Shown here: positions 8,397 to 17,483 of the stretch, piece by piece
Numbering within the stretch: the stretch's first letter is position 1
Layout of the letters: each line of letters begins with the position of its first letter
IMG/VR virus record: IMGVR_UViG_3300028197_001229
Coordinates: 21,106 to 85,105 of that record
Source: a virus
DNA: 64,000 bases
Reading direction: 5' to 3' (one strand)
Made by a program: the position numbers and the translations under genes
Notes under the pieces: model-generated
Told to the model about the DNA's origin: nothing
The model's database searches: none
The model's input: the letters and a program-made list of their open reading frames with translations, nothing else

Positions 8397-10247
8397 TCAC
8401 ATACTAAATGAAGTACCAACGTTTCCTATAATCTCTTCTCGGGCAATGAGGTTTCCAGCATTGGATGTCATTGACAATTTCATTCTGTTTAGTAGCGCAG
8501 TATCTTCAACTAGATTTTCTTGTAAAAATACACGCCCAGTAATGTAAGCAAAGTTTAAAGCGTGTAAGAAGTCATCAGACCGAGCGCCATGCTTCCTATA
8601 CAGAAACCCGGTACCACCGCCTGAGGTCTCCTGTGGTATACGTATTAGGTTTAGACATTCGGAAAGATAATCACCCATACGCTCCCAGTGTAACGATCGT
8701 ATTCTTAAATTCTTCATACCGTAATATAATGCTGTAATACTTTCCGTACGATTAAGAGAAAACATATTAAACATAGTTTTACTCTCTTGTATAACTTGTG
8801 AATTAGGTCCGGAATACTTATATATAAAATGATTTTCAGGCGCCATCTGTTCCCTCAATAACATATTGTAGGCATAACCAACACCGTAATCAGACCCTAG
8901 TGCCATTCCGTGAAACTCGTTGTGTCTAGCAAGTATATCAGAAGCTATCGCTCTATAAGACATGCCCTCGTAACGCTTACCATGTATCAAATCAAATGTA
9001 CCATCCCTGTTTAAACCTATAATTGCGTGAGTAGTATATGAAAGTTTTGTTTTGTTAGACACATCATAGTCCGAGCCGCCCCAGTCGCATCCTGAAAATA
9101 CTGCATAGTACTCACCGCTTTGAGCCTTAGCTAAGTAAGGTGCGTTAGATTCTCCTAAAATACACATTCTACGTAAATCGCCTTCTGTGATTTCACGCTC
9201 ACCTTCTTGTGTTGGTATTCCTAAATTTTCCTGCAAAAATTTTCTAGGATCTTGGTGTAGTTTTTTTCTATATATTTCGTCCCACCGTATGTGGTTATTA
9301 ACAACTGCAGGTACAATAATCTGAGGAATGTGAAAACCGAATCTACCAATCTTAAACTTATCTTCGTCTAAATGTACGAATCTACCTTTAGTAACATCTA
9401 GCCTAGCACCACACTTACAACAACAAACTCCCTTGGGTTGTATCATATCCAAAACGCCATCTTCGGGTGTAGGAACATTTTCGTGATTACAACTATCACA
9501 TTTCATAATCCATACGCCTTGAGAAGAATCTGCGTACTTACCTTCTAACGCAGTATCTGTGGTCAATGACGTACCTGCATATATAGTAACAGGCATATGC
9601 GACGCTCGTTGGATTTCGTCAATTTCAGGTTCAAAACTTGGGTCAAAGTTTTGATACTCATCGTATAGCAGTTCATCGGTAGACATACCACGTGCACTAG
9701 AAACCTGCGTATCAACATTAATTAGCTGTATACTAGACCCGTTAGGATACTCCTTATACTGTAGGTTCTGCCTATATTTGTGACTGGTAGTCGGGAAACG
9801 AAATGCAGTTTCCAAATCTCGCAACCTATTAGCATATGTCTTAACTTGATCAGCCTTAGGTGCTATGTACAAACTTTTTAATTTGGGTATCATGTGCGCG
9901 TTCAACCTTTGTCTCGCTGCAAAAGTTGTAGACTTTGCTATTTGTCTACTACCACGAATAACCATAAACCCACCAATGTTTATAGGTAATAAATGATAGG
10001 CAAACGGAAAGTCCCTAAGACTCATTGGCTTGTTTTTAGGATACTGCGGGTAATAGTACGGAAGTAAAAACGCAGGATTGTATTTGCAAAACCTAAGTAT
10101 CTCTCTCAGTATTTCCTGAGCGAGTTGAGTGTGGTATCCACTACTTTCAGCTTTATGAGTTAATACTTGTAACTCATTTGTCAATTTAGTAAGCTTGTCT
10201 CTAAATTGACCATTAGTCCTAACAGTATATTCTAAATCAAAATACAT
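8397..10247 (-). CDS. terL: Terminase large subunit (GpA-like, DNA packaging ATPase/nuclease)
   Basis: 616 residues. The protein pumps DNA into the prohead through the portal using ATP and cuts the concatemer. Visible domains: an adenine/P-loop ATPase with Walker A-like RGSRQIAKST (about 98-107), and a Walker B-like ELLYDEYQ (about 192-199). A zinc-binding insert follows, with CDSC near 250-253 and a Cys cluster CCCKC near 275-279. The RNase H-fold nuclease has conserved acidic residues in GCDWGGSD (about D388), GSDYGVG (about D453) and ARSDDFLHAL (about D558/D559). The zinc insert resembles the lambda GpA type rather than the T4 gp17 type. It is reverse-oriented and about 25 kb from the portal gene. 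No small subunit was recognised nearby. Confidence 0.9.
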   Translation of the reverse strand: MYFDLEYTVRTNGQFRDKLTKLTNELQVLTHKAESSGYHTQLAQEILREILRFCKYNPAFLLPYYYPQYPKNKPMSLRDFPFAYHLLPINIGGFMVIRGSRQIAKSTTFAARQRLNAHMIPKLKSLYIAPKADQVKTYANRLRDLETAFRFPTTSHKYRQNLQYKEYPNGSSIQLINVDTQVSSARGMSTDELLYDEYQNFDPSFEPEIDEIQRASHMPVTIYAGTSLTTDTALEGKYADSSQGVWIMKCDSCNHENVPTPEDGVLDMIQPKGVCCCKCGARLDVTKGRFVHLDEDKFKIGRFGFHIPQIIVPAVVNNHIRWDEIYRKKLHQDPRKFLQENLGIPTQEGEREITEGDLRRMCILGESNAPYLAKAQSGEYYAVFSGCDWGGSDYDVSNKTKLSYTTHAIIGLNRDGTFDLIHGKRYEGMSYRAIASDILARHNEFHGMALGSDYGVGYAYNMLLREQMAPENHFIYKYSGPNSQVIQESKTMFNMFSLNRTESITALYYGMKNLRIRSLHWERMGDYLSECLNLIRIPQETSGGGTGFLYRKHGARSDDFLHALNFAYITGRVFLQENLVEDTALLNRMKLSMTSNAGNLIAREEIIGNVGTSFSM

Positions 10248-10256
10248 AATAAAAAT

Positions 10257-10619
10257 ATGGATGAATTAAACATTTCGGGATCTGGATCTGGTTCATTAAC
10301 TGACCCAGACATACATAACCCAGACCACAAAATAAGTAAAGCAAAACCAACTATAAACAAATCACCGGTATTGTATTTACGGAGAAGGAGAAATAACGAC
10401 TTCCCCAGAGCAGGTGATAGTGGAAGATCAGTAGACAGTAGTATTTGGTACACGGGTAAAGATGGAGACCCGCGTAACGTACAACGTGTAGATGATGGAA
10501 GTATATACCCTAACCACAGCAGTGTTGGTAGAGTAGGTGAGCAAGAGTGGGTAAAGTTTAGAGATTACAAACGACAATTACCAAAATGGGTAAAACAGTT
10601 AGAGTTAAGGATTGACTGA
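10257..10619 (+). CDS. Unknown basic protein next to terminase
   Basis: 120 residues, divergent from terminase with only 9 bases between the two starts. The N-terminus is low-complexity (Gly/Ser/Asp), then a polar, positively charged middle with an RRRR patch near residue 42, and a helical C-terminus. No family recognised. The extremely short divergent gap leaves no room for a promoter outside the genes themselves. Confidence 0.5.
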   Translation: MDELNISGSGSGSLTDPDIHNPDHKISKAKPTINKSPVLYLRRRRNNDFPRAGDSGRSVDSSIWYTGKDGDPRNVQRVDDGSIYPNHSSVGRVGEQEWVKFRDYKRQLPKWVKQLELRID

Positions 10620-10648
10620 ACATAAGCCCAAAGTTTATAAATTTTAAA

Positions 10649-11008
10649 ATGTCCGAAGAAGAAAATAAAGATCCCCAGGAAGAAAATAAAGATCCTCAGG
10701 AAGAAAATGACGAGAGAACATATAGACTCTTGGTTAAACTTTCATTAAAACCTGAAGGGGAAAACGTAAAACCATTTTCTATGGTAGAAACAGAAATGCC
10801 TATACCATTTTTATTAGATAAAGATCAGTTGTTGTTAGCAGAGCCTAGATTTAGGCAGTTACTAGATTCTGTAGTAGAATCTTTTACACTTAAGACTAGT
10901 ATTGAAATTAACAAACTAATTGAACTTAATAAAGATGAGGATGACCAACCGGTTCAAAACCAAGGTCTAGGTATGTCAGATATAGATGAATTAGAAATAG
11001 ATGAGTAA
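10649..11008 (+). CDS. Acidic protein with an N-terminal tandem repeat
   Basis: 119 residues, very acidic. It begins with two perfect copies of the heptapeptide EENKDPQ plus a partial third (residues 4-20), followed by a compact strand/helix domain and an acidic tail. No known family. It sits 5 bases upstream of the SbcD-like gene and is probably co-transcribed with the recombination genes. The repeat is likely a flexible, expandable linker. Confidence 0.55.
   Translation: MSEEENKDPQEENKDPQEENDERTYRLLVKLSLKPEGENVKPFSMVETEMPIPFLLDKDQLLLAEPRFRQLLDSVVESFTLKTSIEINKLIELNKDEDDQPVQNQGLGMSDIDELEIDE
10658..10708 (+). repeat. 21-bp tandem repeat inside a coding region
   Basis: Two 21-base units (10658-10678 and 10679-10699) differing at one position, plus a partial third, encode the EENKDPQ repeats. 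The period is a multiple of three, so copy-number change would keep the frame. Confidence 0.8.
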
Positions 11009-11013
11009 ACAAA

Positions 11014-12126
11014 ATGAAAATTTTATCAACCGCCGACAACCATCTAGGGTTTCGGCAATATGGTTTAATCCAGCGAGAACTGGATATAGAGGATAGTTTT
11101 AGAGCTATTTTAGAATTAGGCGTAAAAGAAAAAGTAGATGCGATAACAGTAAGTGGAGACATACTACATAGTGTACGTCCTACATCACATACAATACAAT
11201 TCCTGAAGAATTGTCAGGAATACTTAAAATACAATAAGTTACTGTGCCTGGTTAGTATAGGTAATCACGATAACTCCAAGCCACACTGGATACGGAATTT
11301 ATCTGAATCTAGTATAGACTACGGGTTTAAGGTTCTTAACGACGAGACTTATGTAGTTGAGAACGTAAGTCAAAAGATAACTGTATACGGTAAAACGTTT
11401 TGTAGTAGAGAAGAGTTTGATACGGGTAACTGTTTGCCGAAGTCGGTGGACATGTTACTAATGCATCAATCATTCAATGAAATAACTACTTTCCCAAATG
11501 AAAAAAGTTTTGGGGTAAGTGATTTTGAAAACGTAACAGCTAAGTTAGTTGTAGTGGGTGATACACACATTCACCGTAAAGGATTGTACACTTTGGATAA
11601 CGGGGGCGAAATAGAAATATGCTCTCCCGGATCTTCAGAACTAATGAGCGAATCAGAAGAGGTGGAGAAGTTTGTCTTCATACACACTTTTTGCGAAGGA
11701 GAACTCAATACAGAATCAGTAGCAATTGATACTAGAAAAGTAGTAAAATTTGAGGTACGAACAGAAGAAGAAGCTGAAAATGCTTTGATTGTTCTGGAAG
11801 AAGTTAAAAAATTAAAGCCACTGGTCTTCTTAAAGTTTGATACTGATATTAAGGATATACTACACAGGTGTAGAAAACAAGTAGACGCGGGAGAGGTTAT
11901 AATCCGACCCAAGCCTATAATGAAAAATATAGACGGTTCTGTAGATCAAGAAAGTAAACAAGATCTTACGTTTTCTGATATATTGAAATCACTTATCCCA
12001 GATAAACCGTCTCAATTTGAACTTGTATCTCAGCTCTTGAATCCCGAGGCTGATGTTAACTCATTAATAGATAACTATGTCGAAACAAGGTTAAAGTATT
12101 TTGACACAACTGAGGAACAGTCATGA
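11014..12126 (+). CDS. SbcD/Mre11-like (T4 gp47-like) recombination nuclease subunit
   Basis: 370 residues of the calcineurin-like metallophosphoesterase fold. Metal-binding motifs are visible in order: DNH (D8, H10), SGDILH (D49), GNHD (83-86), and GDTHIH (about 181-186). With its partner ATPase encoded 640 bases downstream it would form the MR-type complex that opens and resects DNA ends for recombination-dependent replication, as T4 gp46/gp47 do. The C-terminal 100 residues carry the ATPase-binding region by analogy. The gene is joined by a 4-base overlap to a small gene that separates the two subunits. Confidence 0.88.
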   Translation: MKILSTADNHLGFRQYGLIQRELDIEDSFRAILELGVKEKVDAITVSGDILHSVRPTSHTIQFLKNCQEYLKYNKLLCLVSIGNHDNSKPHWIRNLSESSIDYGFKVLNDETYVVENVSQKITVYGKTFCSREEFDTGNCLPKSVDMLLMHQSFNEITTFPNEKSFGVSDFENVTAKLVVVGDTHIHRKGLYTLDNGGEIEICSPGSSELMSESEEVEKFVFIHTFCEGELNTESVAIDTRKVVKFEVRTEEEAENALIVLEEVKKLKPLVFLKFDTDIKDILHRCRKQVDAGEVIIRPKPIMKNIDGSVDQESKQDLTFSDILKSLIPDKPSQFELVSQLLNPEADVNSLIDNYVETRLKYFDTTEEQS

Positions 12127-12767
12127 GCGTTCAAGAACCTGTAACCCCCATAAGGATTTATCAAAAAATACCAAACGACGTACTGACAAGACAAAGAACG
12201 TACGCCCGTTACCACCCGTATGGTGGACATAGAGCATTCACAGACTCAAAGTATGGTGACCTAGAAGAAGCTAATGGTCTAAGGATTTTGGGAGAGTGTA
12301 TTAACGCTAACGGTCAAACATTCAATTATTTGTATGACGCACTTAGTGGACATTACCAACAAATTTATGATCCTAGGTTTATACTTACAGTACAGCCCTG
12401 TGAGGGGTGGTTTGATCTTTTTACTCCAGCGTATTTTGGTTTTTATATTGAGTACGAAGACTTAATGACGGAATCTGTAGTAAACATTATATATAGGATA
12501 TACAAAAAAATTATATCGAAATCTAAAAAAACAATTGAGTTTAAAAAACTAAAAAAAGCTGTCACAACAAGTGGTGTGGGTGTCGCAGGTGCTTTAATCG
12601 ATATGTTTAATGTTCGCGTGTTAGAGTATACTGCTACAGACACAGATCGTCTACGGCATGAAAAAGTAAAAGCGTATGAAGTTCATAGTGATTCAACTGA
12701 AGTGCTACGAGAAGCAGCAAACATTCTTGCTATGATGAAGTATGGAGTAGATCCAGTTAAGATATGA
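12123..12767 (+). CDS. Unknown protein inserted between the two MR-complex genes
   Basis: 214 residues, unrecognised. The N-terminal half contains aromatic and polar strands; the second half is basic and helical (many Lys around residues 122-145). It overlaps both the SbcD-like gene upstream and the SbcC-like gene downstream by 4 bases, so the three proteins are probably made in step. The position suggests an accessory factor of the nuclease complex or a replication protein, but nothing in the sequence proves that. Confidence 0.55.
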   Translation: MSVQEPVTPIRIYQKIPNDVLTRQRTYARYHPYGGHRAFTDSKYGDLEEANGLRILGECINANGQTFNYLYDALSGHYQQIYDPRFILTVQPCEGWFDLFTPAYFGFYIEYEDLMTESVVNIIYRIYKKIISKSKKTIEFKKLKKAVTTSGVGVAGALIDMFNVRVLEYTATDTDRLRHEKVKAYEVHSDSTEVLREAANILAMMKYGVDPVKI

Positions 12768-14992
12768 AAATTAAAAAAATAACACTTAATAATTTCGGTA
12801 TACATCGAAATTTATCATTTGAGATTGGAGATGCTCCAGTTGTTGGTTTACTCGGCAAGAACGGATCTGGTAAAAGTACAATACTAGATTCTGTAAAGTA
12901 TGCACTTACAGGTGAGATCGAGGGAAAAATAGAAGATTCAGTAACAATAGGTGAGAAGAAAGGTTTTGTTGAATTACTAATAGAAAAAGACGGAGCTAGT
13001 ATACGCATAAAGCGAGAGGTAGGTAAAACACCCAAAAAAGAATTCGAGAAAGACGGTAAAGTAGTAACTAGCTCAAAAGAAATTGAGAGCGAAATACAAG
13101 GAATGTTATCTGTTGATAAAAAAGCATTGTCCAATGCCTGTTTTCTAAAACAAGGTAGTTTAAATGACTTGTTGTTTGGTACAGAATCCTCGCGTGAACA
13201 GTTGTTTATAAAGCTAGTCAATCTCTCGTTCTGCGAGAGATATGCAGCAGTAGTAGATACAAAGCTAAAGTCATTACAGGCAGGTGTTGAAGATTTACAA
13301 GGCTTGACTGACGAAATAAACATTCAGCGTATGGACTCTATTGTAGAGAAAGAACTGCTTGAAAAACAACTAGCTAGAGTAACTGACTACAAACCTATAA
13401 CATCTGTCGTTTACGAACAGATCAGGCTTTCGGATGAAAACGAAAGACTATCTAGAGAGATAACACTGATAGGGTCCGATGATAAACTTACTAAAACTAC
13501 AATCGGTACTATTAACCTTAGGTGGAATACTGTGGACAGAATACAACTTGAAGATAAGTTAAAAGAATCCAGAAATAGTTCAACAGAGTTATTGCAGAAA
13601 AAATCTAATGTAATTAGTGAAAAAAATGCAAAAATACGGTATGAAAATACCCTACAAAAAATAACAGAAACTAAAAATGAAATCGAAGACCTAGAAAAGT
13701 TAATTACTAGTAACGATACTAGTCTAGAGCAGTTAGTTATACCAGATACTAATATAGAAGTTTATAAAAAAGAACTAGACGATGCTAAAGACTCAATAAA
13801 AAAACTAGGTATGTTACTATCAATATATCATACGTGTGACAGTGAGTCTGCAACGTGCCCTACATGTGGGTCAGATATATCCAGTAAATTAAATTCTGGA
13901 GATGTCGAAACTTGGAATAAAGAACTAAAAATAGCAGTTGCAGATAAAGGATCAGTAGAAGTTAAAATAGCAAAAGATACCGAACGGTTCAGTAACTATG
14001 AACTCACCAAACACAACCTGATGTCGGAAAACCAAATAAATAAAATACGTTTGGAACATATGACTAAGGATTTTCACCGATACACCGAAAGTATGGTGAG
14101 CTTAATGGATGGTGCCAACATAGGTAGTAAAGAAAAAGAATTAGAAACTATAAACCAAGCTATAAATGAACAAGATGCTACTGTAAAACTATTGGAGCAA
14201 GATCTGTATAGAGTTATCGAGGCCGAGACAAAGCTTGCAAACAACAGCAGCTTTGTAGTTAGTAAGAAAGCTATGCTAGACTCAAATCACACAAAAAGTG
14301 TAACAAACTCAAAAAACATACCTGAGTTTTTAGAGTCTCTAAACCTTAGTGATTTTATAGGACTAGATAATGAAAAATTAATAAAAGAATTAGAATGCTT
14401 ACAGTTACAACGGTCGGAGGCTGAGGGTAGGTTAAAACAAGCTAGTGAATCATTTGATAAGATAAATAACAGGTATGCTGAGGTACAAGACAGAATGACT
14501 AAAAATAAAAGTCGACTGGCTGTTGCTGAAGAGTTACGTGAAATAAAAGAAATTTTATCAAAAAAAGGACTACCTAGCGCTTACATAGCTCACAAGTTTA
14601 CGATACTAGCAAAACTCACATCAGAAAACCTGACGATTCTAAATGCTGATTTTACAGTAGATATAGATCCAGACGCTTTTCTTTCATTCGTTTTTGAAAG
14701 ATTTGACGGAAAAGATATGGTGCGGTTGCCTATGAACAGACTGTCAGGTGGACAAAAAGTACGATTGTGTATTGCATTCTTACTGTCCGTACAACAAGAG
14801 CTCGTACCAGATATAGGTTTCCAGACATTTGACGAACCGTCTACGCATTTAGACGAAGATGGCGTCGAAAGACTATGTTCTATGTTTAAGAGTTTACAAG
14901 ACTTGTTAAGGTGTATAGACCATCAAGTGTGGGTGTGTGATCATAATCCTTTACTTGAAGAATCTTTTAGTACAACCTTAAATCTGCAGTGA
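12764..14992 (+). CDS. SbcC/Rad50-like (T4 gp46-like) ATPase subunit
   Basis: 742 residues. Walker A GLLGKNGSGKST lies at about 28-39. Two long coiled-coil arms flank a zinc-hook CPTC at about 365-368. The ABC signature LSGGQKVR is near 660, and Walker B plus D-loop (FDEPSTHLD) near 690. This is the full Rad50 architecture in a short, phage-sized form. It would hold DNA ends and drive the SbcD-like nuclease encoded upstream. Start ATG overlaps the previous stop; the stop overlaps the next start. Confidence 0.92.
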   Translation: MKIKKITLNNFGIHRNLSFEIGDAPVVGLLGKNGSGKSTILDSVKYALTGEIEGKIEDSVTIGEKKGFVELLIEKDGASIRIKREVGKTPKKEFEKDGKVVTSSKEIESEIQGMLSVDKKALSNACFLKQGSLNDLLFGTESSREQLFIKLVNLSFCERYAAVVDTKLKSLQAGVEDLQGLTDEINIQRMDSIVEKELLEKQLARVTDYKPITSVVYEQIRLSDENERLSREITLIGSDDKLTKTTIGTINLRWNTVDRIQLEDKLKESRNSSTELLQKKSNVISEKNAKIRYENTLQKITETKNEIEDLEKLITSNDTSLEQLVIPDTNIEVYKKELDDAKDSIKKLGMLLSIYHTCDSESATCPTCGSDISSKLNSGDVETWNKELKIAVADKGSVEVKIAKDTERFSNYELTKHNLMSENQINKIRLEHMTKDFHRYTESMVSLMDGANIGSKEKELETINQAINEQDATVKLLEQDLYRVIEAETKLANNSSFVVSKKAMLDSNHTKSVTNSKNIPEFLESLNLSDFIGLDNEKLIKELECLQLQRSEAEGRLKQASESFDKINNRYAEVQDRMTKNKSRLAVAEELREIKEILSKKGLPSAYIAHKFTILAKLTSENLTILNADFTVDIDPDAFLSFVFERFDGKDMVRLPMNRLSGGQKVRLCIAFLLSVQQELVPDIGFQTFDEPSTHLDEDGVERLCSMFKSLQDLLRCIDHQVWVCDHNPLLEESFSTTLNLQ

Positions 14993-15474
14993 TACTTGAA
15001 GTTAAAATAATTTTAACAACAAACTACTTAGGTGGTGGACCCCGGGTAAATGGGGTCCGCCAGTTAAGACGTACTCACGACAACAGACTTGCTGTTAACG
15101 AAAAAGAATGGAAAGAAGATATGGCGGCAGCAGCAGCAGATTTAAAGTTAGACTTTAATAAGAACAGTGTAAGTTTAGAGCCGGGTATAGACTTCCCAGA
15201 AGTTAATGTACTAAAACGAGTATATAATAAAACAAATGTAGATCTGTTTGAAGGTGTATCAGCGGGTAATGAATTAGTATTCTCTGTGCGAATTAATGAA
15301 AATTTAGACAACTCACCAACAAAAGAAGATTTAATAAAAATATTTACCGTAGTTGGTAAGTTTATAGGTATATCCCAATTCGGTAAAAAGTTCCATTGCG
15401 GGAGGTTCACAGTTAAAACAATAATCATTTTAGGAGAAAAAGATTTTAATGTTGATAAAGATATTCTGGTTTAG
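14989..15474 (+). CDS. Unknown protein coupled to the recombination genes
   Basis: 161 residues. The N-terminus is strand-rich; the C-terminus carries a pattern GISQFGKKFHCGRFTV that resembles a motif seen at the end of several uncharacterised phage proteins of similar size. No catalytic motif. It overlaps the SbcC-like gene by 4 bases, which implies the same transcript as end-processing and helicase genes. Function unknown. Confidence 0.55.
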   Translation: MILEVKIILTTNYLGGGPRVNGVRQLRRTHDNRLAVNEKEWKEDMAAAAADLKLDFNKNSVSLEPGIDFPEVNVLKRVYNKTNVDLFEGVSAGNELVFSVRINENLDNSPTKEDLIKIFTVVGKFIGISQFGKKFHCGRFTVKTIIILGEKDFNVDKDILV

Positions 15475-15490
15475 CGGAAGCTTAACAGTA

Positions 15491-16897
15491 ATGGGGTCTT
15501 TCAAAGAATTAGAAAAAGCCCTGACGTATACGAAAAAATCTTTAGATTGGAACCCAGCTAAAGGTAGAAGAGAAACAAAAAGAACAGTTGAAAAGCTGTA
15601 CAGCATAGTACATCCAGGCCCTGAGAACAGGACTATTATGACTATGCAGGGTTTTAAAAACAAAGTTTTAGAAATATGTAGAAAACATAATAAAGCTATT
15701 GAGTTTTATGATCATCGACGAGTAATGCCGGATCCTAAGCTTAATTTAGCTGGAAGCTTTAGATTCAGTCAAAAAGAATTGTTTAATGAACTAATGTCTA
15801 AGGGAGAGTCAGGATTACTAAAAGCACCTACTCGTTACGGGAAGACTGTTATGATAGCAAATGCAGCTAGAGTATTTCCTAGAACTAAGACAGTTGTAGC
15901 AGCCCCGGGAGTTGATTTACTTAACCAGCTAGTAGTACAGTTAAGAGAATGGTTACCAAACAGAGAAGTTAAAGGAATATTTACCGGATCTAGAAATAAA
16001 ATACCATCAAATGATATTACTGTTTGTTCTTTTGATAGTTTGCAAAAACTAAACGCTGAAGATGTACATTTACTACTTATAGACGAGCCACACGCAGCGG
16101 TGTCAGAAAGTAGGGCTCCGTTACTAGCTAGGTTTAGGAATGCTAGGATTTACGGATTCGGAGCAACACTAGAAGGTAGGTACGATGGTGGTGATAAGCT
16201 AATAACCGGTTTGATAGGACCTATACATGCTAGTAGATCATTTACAGAAGCTGTAGAAGAAGGTGCTATTTGTCCTATCAAAGTTTATTTCTTAAAAGTA
16301 CCATTCGAAGCTTGGCCTTGTTCTACTAGAGACGCTGCTTACAGGAAACTTGTATGGAAAAATACTTATCTGTTTGAGTTAGTAAGAGAATTAACTCGAT
16401 CTGTAATACCAACTGAGTGGCAAACCTTGATATTTATAGATCAAAAGAAACAAGCCGATATGTTATCAGAGTTTGTGGACGATAGTGAAGTAGCAATAGC
16501 TGGTCGTATGAAAGCTAAAGATCGTAAAGCTTTGTTTGAAAACATGGCGGCTGGTCATATAAAGCGCTGCATAGCGACTAGCATATACGCCCAGGGAGTT
16601 ACATTTCCAGATCTTAGGGTCATGGTTAACGCATCGGGAGGTGGTGGATCGATATCATCTATACAAAAGCCCGGTCGTCTAGCTCAAGTCATAGATGGGA
16701 AGTCTAAGGGTTACCTTATAGATTTCAAGCTAGAGTGTGTGAATGACCCAAGAGAAAATAGTAACGAAGCTATATCCGAAAACTCTGTTATGTGGCAGCA
16801 GGTGGTTACAGATTGTGACAACAGAATGCGTACTTACAGAAAAATGGGTTACGAAGTTGAAATAGTAGAATCTATAAATGATTTAGAATTAGTTTAA
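15491..16897 (+). CDS. Superfamily 2 DNA helicase, UvsW-like
   Basis: About 468 residues from the ATG at 15491; an upstream in-frame ATG at 15449 would overlap the preceding gene by 26 bases, so I prefer the later one. Using numbering from 15449, the helicase motifs are a Q-motif-like FRFSQKELF (about 105), Walker A APTRYGKT (126-133), Walker B DEPH (212-215), GFGATLEG as motif III, and QKPGRLAQ as motif VI. The DEPH box replaces DEAH. T4 UvsW unwinds branched DNA in recombination and origin control; a similar role fits the neighbouring MR complex and DnaB helicase. Confidence 0.8.
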   Translation: MGSFKELEKALTYTKKSLDWNPAKGRRETKRTVEKLYSIVHPGPENRTIMTMQGFKNKVLEICRKHNKAIEFYDHRRVMPDPKLNLAGSFRFSQKELFNELMSKGESGLLKAPTRYGKTVMIANAARVFPRTKTVVAAPGVDLLNQLVVQLREWLPNREVKGIFTGSRNKIPSNDITVCSFDSLQKLNAEDVHLLLIDEPHAAVSESRAPLLARFRNARIYGFGATLEGRYDGGDKLITGLIGPIHASRSFTEAVEEGAICPIKVYFLKVPFEAWPCSTRDAAYRKLVWKNTYLFELVRELTRSVIPTEWQTLIFIDQKKQADMLSEFVDDSEVAIAGRMKAKDRKALFENMAAGHIKRCIATSIYAQGVTFPDLRVMVNASGGGGSISSIQKPGRLAQVIDGKSKGYLIDFKLECVNDPRENSNEAISENSVMWQQVVTDCDNRMRTYRKMGYEVEIVESINDLELV

Positions 16898-16898
16898 T

Positions 16899-17483
16899 AT
16901 GATAGATTATGACCTGTTAGAAATTGAAAACACAGCAACAAAATTAAGAACGTTATTCATTGATAAAAAAACAAAGCAACTAGGTCGTAGTTATAGACCT
17001 AGCAGAAAAATTGATACAAAAGAAAATTGGAATAAAGCAGCTATAAAGTGTGAAGCATTAGACGCGCGCCCGGAAGATTTTATAAACTCAGTATTTGCAT
17101 CTGAAGTTGGTAAAAAACATGGAGGACCCTACGTTAACCACCTACACGGTATCATGTGTGAAAAAGCATATGAGAAGTATGAGTTAGCAGGTGGTCACTT
17201 AATAGAAGAAAATAAATTGTTGTCAGAACTAAAATCTGCAACAAATCAGTGTTTTTCTGCACTTAAATATCAAGGTATTACCGCAGAAGAATATTTGTTA
17301 AAAGACACAGTACCAATAAGTTCTTGGATACGTTTGTACTTTTGTCAGGGTTCTAAGCGAATATGGCGTAAGTATGTAAGCTCTACTAAAAAAGAAATGA
17401 TTGTAAATAGCGGTATTGAAAAACTGCTACGTAAGTTTAAATTTAAAATAGAAAAGATTTATGAGTTTGATAAGTACGGTTAA
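16899..17483 (+). CDS. Unknown protein upstream of the replicative helicase
   Basis: 194 residues, basic, largely helical by pattern, with conserved-looking Trp and His (GGPYVNHLHG). It overlaps the DnaB-like helicase gene by 23 bases. That position is where helicase loaders are often found, but I see neither a P-loop nor similarity to known loaders, so the role is open. Confidence 0.5.
   Translation: MIDYDLLEIENTATKLRTLFIDKKTKQLGRSYRPSRKIDTKENWNKAAIKCEALDARPEDFINSVFASEVGKKHGGPYVNHLHGIMCEKAYEKYELAGGHLIEENKLLSELKSATNQCFSALKYQGITAEEYLLKDTVPISSWIRLYFCQGSKRIWRKYVSSTKKEMIVNSGIEKLLRKFKFKIEKIYEFDKYG

Noticed and set aside
12757-13323. 188-residue reverse frame within the SbcC-like gene
   Set aside because: Ser/Phe-rich antisense shadow of a well-supported gene.
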